NCBI RefSeq assembly: GCF_900142445.1
Contig: NZ_FRAV01000017.1
Coordinates: 1 to 64,000, forward strand
Source of the DNA: Chryseobacterium polytrichastri
GTDB taxonomy: Bacteria > Bacteroidota > Bacteroidia > Flavobacteriales > Weeksellaceae
Length of the DNA: 64,000 bases
Direction of reading: 5' to 3'
Position 1 is the first letter of the stretch; every line of letters starts with the position of its first letter. Under the pieces are notes generated by a model, which did no database searches, was not told where the DNA came from, and saw only the letters and a list, made by a program, of their open reading frames with translations. This document shows positions 60,913-64,000 of this stretch, in pieces. The translations under genes were made by a program, and so were the position numbers.

Positions 60913-63108
60913 TTATCTTGTAAATAACATTTCTCTATATTTCGTCATTGGCCAAAGCTCATCATCAACCATCATTTCAAGATCATCAGAAGCTTCTCTG
61001 ATCGGATCAAATAATGGAATTACATTTTTGCAGTACGTTTCTGCTTGCTTTTGACTGTCAGGCGTTGCTTTTGCAGCTTCTCTTGCTTTCATAAGATCCT
61101 CAACACCTAATTTAATTTTAGAAATGTTTTCAGAAATCTGAGTAATTAAACTTATTTGTTCTTTTGCTAATTTTTTGAATTCTTTGTCTTCAAAAATATC
61201 CTTAAGACCTTTTACGTTTTCAATTAATCTGTTTTGATAATTTAAAGCCGAAGGAATAATGTGGTTTCTTGCGATATCACTTAAAACTCTTGCTTCAATA
61301 TCAATCACAGTAGAATATTTTTCTAATTTGATTTCATTTCTTGCTTCAACCTCTCTGTGGTTGAAAATTCCTATTTCTTCATAAAGATCTACAAACTTCT
61401 GGTTCATTTCCTGCTTCAATGCTTCAGGAGTAGTTTTCCAGTTGTTCAATCCTCTTTTTTCAGCTTCTATAGCCCAGTCTTCAGAATATCCGTCACCTTC
61501 AAACATAATGTTTTTACATTGCTTGATGTATTCTCTCAAAACATTGAAAATTGCTTCGTCTTTTTTAAGACCAGTTTCAATTAATGCGTCAACTTCTTTT
61601 TTGAAGTCATTTAATTGTTTTGCAGCAATTGTGTTCATTACAGTCATAGATTCTGCACAGTTTGCAGAAGAACCTACCGCTCTAATTTCAAATTTATTTC
61701 CTGTAAATGCAAATGGAGAAGTTCTGTTTCTATCGGTATTATCCAACAAAATTTCAGGAATTTTTCCAACTACATTTAGTTTTAAATCTGTTTTTTCGTC
61801 CGGAGAAAGTTTGCCTTCTGTTACTTTTTCCAATTCTTCCAACACTCTGAACAACTGACTTCCGATGAATACAGAAATAATTGCAGGTGGAGCTTCGTTA
61901 GCCCCTAATCTGTGGTCATTGCTTGCAGAAGCAATACTTGCTCTTAAAAGATCAGCATATTCATGAACTGCTTTAATTGCATTAACGAAGAATGTTAAGA
62001 ACTGTAAGTTTTTCTTAGGGTTTTTTCCCGGGCTTAATAGGTTTTCACCTGTATCAGTAGCTAAAGACCAGTTGTTGTGTTTTCCACTTCCGTTTACCCC
62101 TGCGAATGGCTTTTCGTGGAATAAAATATGGAAATGGTGTCTGTGAGCAATTCTTGCCATCACATCCATCAACAAAGAGTTGTGGTCTACAGCAACGTTT
62201 ACTTCCTCAAACATTGGAGCCAGCTCAAATTGGTTTGGAGCTACTTCGTTGTGTCTTGTAGTAACTGGAATTCCCAATTTCATACATTCGATTTCCAATT
62301 CTTTCATGAAGTTCATTACCCTTGTAGGAATAGAACCGAAATAATGGTCATCTAGCTGCTGTCCTTTTGCAGGAGAGTGTCCTAATAAAGTTTTTCCTGT
62401 TAATACCAAGTCTGGACGAGATTGGTATAATGCAGAATCAACTAAGAAATATTCTTGCTCCCAACCTAAAGTAGGAGTTACTTTTGTTACGTTTTTGTCG
62501 AAATACTGCATTACGTTTGTTGCAGCTTCATCTACAGCGTTCAACGCTCTTAAAAGAGGTGCTTTGTAATCTAACGTTTCTCCTGTATAAGAGATGAAGA
62601 TTGAAGGAATACAAAGCGTAGTTCCCATAATGAAAGCAGGAGATGTAGGATCCCAAGCGGTATATCCTCTAGCTTCAAACGTATTTCTGATTCCTCCGTT
62701 CGGGAAAGAAGATGCATCAGGTTCTTGCTGGATTAATAGGTTTCCACTGAATCTTTCGATGGCTCTTCCACCTTCAATTGGTGTGAAGAAAGAATCGTGC
62801 TTTTCTGCAGTTGTTCCTGTTAAAGGCTGAAACCAGTGTGTATAGTGAGTTACTCCTTTGCTCATTGCCCAATCTTTCATAGCCACGGCTACCTGATCTG
62901 CAATTAATCTCTGGATTTTACTTCCTTTCTTAATAGCATCCATGATAGACTGGAATGCTTCTTTTGTTAAATATTCTCTCATTGTGTTTTCAGAGAATAC
63001 ATTTTCACAAAATAATTCTGACAATTTCGCAGGAATTTCTACCGAATTATCTTTTCTAAAGTCCTTGAATGGTAATGTTTCTAATGCTTTAAATCTTAAA
63101 GTTGACAT
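60913..63108 (-). CDS. glnN: Type III glutamine synthetase
   Basis: 731 residues, the size of GSIII (about 720-730), clearly larger than GSI. It makes glutamine from glutamate, ammonia and ATP. Typical GSIII blocks are GGIRNTFEARGYTAWDPTSP, HNEVAPNQFELAPMFEEVN, FAGVNGSGKHNNWSLATD and NRTSPFAFTGNKFEIRAVGSS. The enzyme is a cytoplasmic dodecamer. A single-gene unit with its own -7 element and terminator. Confidence 0.97.
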   Translation of the reverse strand: MSTLRFKALETLPFKDFRKDNSVEIPAKLSELFCENVFSENTMREYLTKEAFQSIMDAIKKGSKIQRLIADQVAVAMKDWAMSKGVTHYTHWFQPLTGTTAEKHDSFFTPIEGGRAIERFSGNLLIQQEPDASSFPNGGIRNTFEARGYTAWDPTSPAFIMGTTLCIPSIFISYTGETLDYKAPLLRALNAVDEAATNVMQYFDKNVTKVTPTLGWEQEYFLVDSALYQSRPDLVLTGKTLLGHSPAKGQQLDDHYFGSIPTRVMNFMKELEIECMKLGIPVTTRHNEVAPNQFELAPMFEEVNVAVDHNSLLMDVMARIAHRHHFHILFHEKPFAGVNGSGKHNNWSLATDTGENLLSPGKNPKKNLQFLTFFVNAIKAVHEYADLLRASIASASNDHRLGANEAPPAIISVFIGSQLFRVLEELEKVTEGKLSPDEKTDLKLNVVGKIPEILLDNTDRNRTSPFAFTGNKFEIRAVGSSANCAESMTVMNTIAAKQLNDFKKEVDALIETGLKKDEAIFNVLREYIKQCKNIMFEGDGYSEDWAIEAEKRGLNNWKTTPEALKQEMNQKFVDLYEEIGIFNHREVEARNEIKLEKYSTVIDIEARVLSDIARNHIIPSALNYQNRLIENVKGLKDIFEDKEFKKLAKEQISLITQISENISKIKLGVEDLMKAREAAKATPDSQKQAETYCKNVIPLFDPIREASDDLEMMVDDELWPMTKYREMLFTR

Positions 63109-63130
63109 ATTAAGGGTGTATTTTGTGGGG

Positions 63131-63138
63131 CAAATTTA
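63131..63138 (-). promoter_or_regulatory. Candidate -7 element of glnN
   Basis: TAAATTTG on the minus strand, 22 bases before the ATG at 63108. A TTTG lies 15 bases upstream (63157-63154), shorter than the usual spacing. Confidence 0.45.
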
Positions 63139-63301
63139 CAAAAAAAATGAATTCAAAATGTTTTTGCCCTGTATTTTTTAGGGGTGTTGTGAAAAATTCA
63201 CTAAAAATCAAACAAGAATTTAATTTTCAAGCCCCTAAAATTGGGTATTATGTTAAGTAGTTTATTAAAAGATAGTTAAAATAACTTGAAGGGAGATTTT
63301 G

Positions 63302-63309
63302 TATATTTG
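63302..63309 (+). promoter_or_regulatory. Candidate -7 element of the gene at 63325
   Basis: TATATTTG, 15 bases before the ATG at 63325. A TTG lies 13 bases upstream. Confidence 0.45.
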
Positions 63310-63324
63310 TGTGAAATTTATTTT

Positions 63325-64000
63325 ATGACAAATTCTAGAGCAAGAGAAACAACAGAAGCTATTGAAAGATTATACATCTCTATGAGACATTTATTTTATA
63401 GAGGATTTTTCAAGCCGGCAGGTGTTTCTGGAGAAAGTATTAGAAGTTTGTTGAAAACAATCAATCCTGAGATTTATGGTACCATGAATGTTCCAAACAA
63501 ATTGGAGCTAGATGGTTTGATGTATGTTTTAGACAGACTTCCGGAGGGAATTGAAGAATGTGCTTTTATTCATTTGACATCTGATGAAGGTTTTGATAAA
63601 GGAAGTTTCGAACCAATTGTACCTAAAAAGAGAAGAAGAAACTGTTATAGAATAGACGAACACCAGATGAATATTGAAGTTCTTTTGGGGCGTTCTGAAA
63701 TTTATGACATTCTTACCCACTTAACCTTCTTATTTATAGAAGCAGATAAAATCCGTAATCTGGCTTTCATCCAAGATGAAAACTGGAAGCCGACAAGAGC
63801 TTTTAAAATTATTGAAGAAGTAGTAAAAGGCGAAAAACAATTCACAAGAAAGGAGAAAGAGGTTGCTCTTATTCATTTATCTTCTTTAATAGGAAGAACT
63901 TTCGATGAAACGTTAAGAGCTTACAATACTTTCGGAGACGATAACAATCCTGACCGTTTGTTTAAGATCATTTACAACTTAGGAAAAGTAAGTTTAGAAG
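63325..64000 (+). CDS. Conserved Bacteroidetes protein, N-terminal part (DUF6909-like, partial)
   Basis: The frame is open from the ATG at 63325 to the window edge, 225 codons, so the 3' end is missing. It begins MTNSRARETTEAIERLYISM and contains LDGLMYVLDRLPEGIEEC, KKRRRNCYRIDEHQMNIEVL and SEIYDILTHLTFLFIEADKI. From memory it belongs to a conserved Bacteroidetes family (DUF6909), about 550 residues long, without known function. No signal peptide or membrane helix in the visible part. It is divergent from glnN. Confidence 0.8.
   Translation, partial: MTNSRARETTEAIERLYISMRHLFYRGFFKPAGVSGESIRSLLKTINPEIYGTMNVPNKLELDGLMYVLDRLPEGIEECAFIHLTSDEGFDKGSFEPIVPKKRRRNCYRIDEHQMNIEVLLGRSEIYDILTHLTFLFIEADKIRNLAFIQDENWKPTRAFKIIEEVVKGEKQFTRKEKEVALIHLSSLIGRTFDETLRAYNTFGDDNNPDRLFKIIYNLGKVSLE

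Noticed and set aside
1..64000. tRNA, rRNA, CRISPR arrays, toxin-antitoxin or restriction systems
   Set aside because: No cloverleaf, regular spaced repeat, or matching protein family was found on reading; gaps between genes are short and filled by promoters and terminators.

Overview
The window looks like a core-genome segment of a Flavobacteriia chromosome, closest in character to Chryseobacterium or its Weeksellaceae relatives. Supporting signs are the AT-rich sequence, Bacteroidetes-type promoters (TTTG, about 20 bases, TAnnTTTG), an alternative complex III operon, gldH, a type IX secretion cargo protein, GLPGLI-family proteins, a type III glutamine synthetase and a RicT/PSP1 protein. No tRNA, rRNA, CRISPR array or prophage was seen. 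No gap between genes exceeds 300 bases.

Layout. 1-701 is the 5' part of an IS3-family element, cut by the window edge. 758-4946 is a SUF iron-sulfur operon (A-type carrier, sufB, sufC, sufD) on the minus strand; the cysteine desulfurase sufS sits alone at 37089. 5161-6980 holds two GLPGLI paralogues. 7033-14476 is a minus-strand run of a zinc metallopeptidase, an LtaS-like sulfatase, ribH, a membrane-anchored repeat protein, apt, a lipoprotein and an exported protein. 14616-23012 is the actABCDEF respiratory operon (quinol:cytochrome c oxidoreductase), divergent from a SPOR-domain gene. 23787-32118 holds a polytopic membrane protein, a T9SS cargo protein, selO and a ricT-gldH-pbp1A cluster.

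32395-35206 is a FadL-like porin followed by an SGNH-hydrolase lipoprotein; prs-rplY and sufS follow. 38346-45101 contains an unknown gene, a nitroreductase and the heme cluster hemA-hemC-(DUF1287)-(amidase)-hemD-hemE. 45344-51021 is the rod-shape operon mreBCD-pbp2-rodA. After a pentapeptide-repeat gene and an NlpC/P60 lipoprotein comes a two-component system directly upstream of a tolC-RND-adaptor efflux operon (52775-60742). The window ends with glnN and the start of a conserved Bacteroidetes gene.

Most of the window is housekeeping, and I do not see a clearly new defence or mobile system. The observations most worth follow-up are: a matched 11-bp direct-repeat operator in front of both the response-regulator gene and the efflux operon; an EF-hand-like loop inside the cytoplasmic segment of the RND pump; a six-CXXCH ActA; a G8 tract in a secreted-protein gene; and several -7 promoter elements so close to the start codon that leaderless mRNAs are likely.
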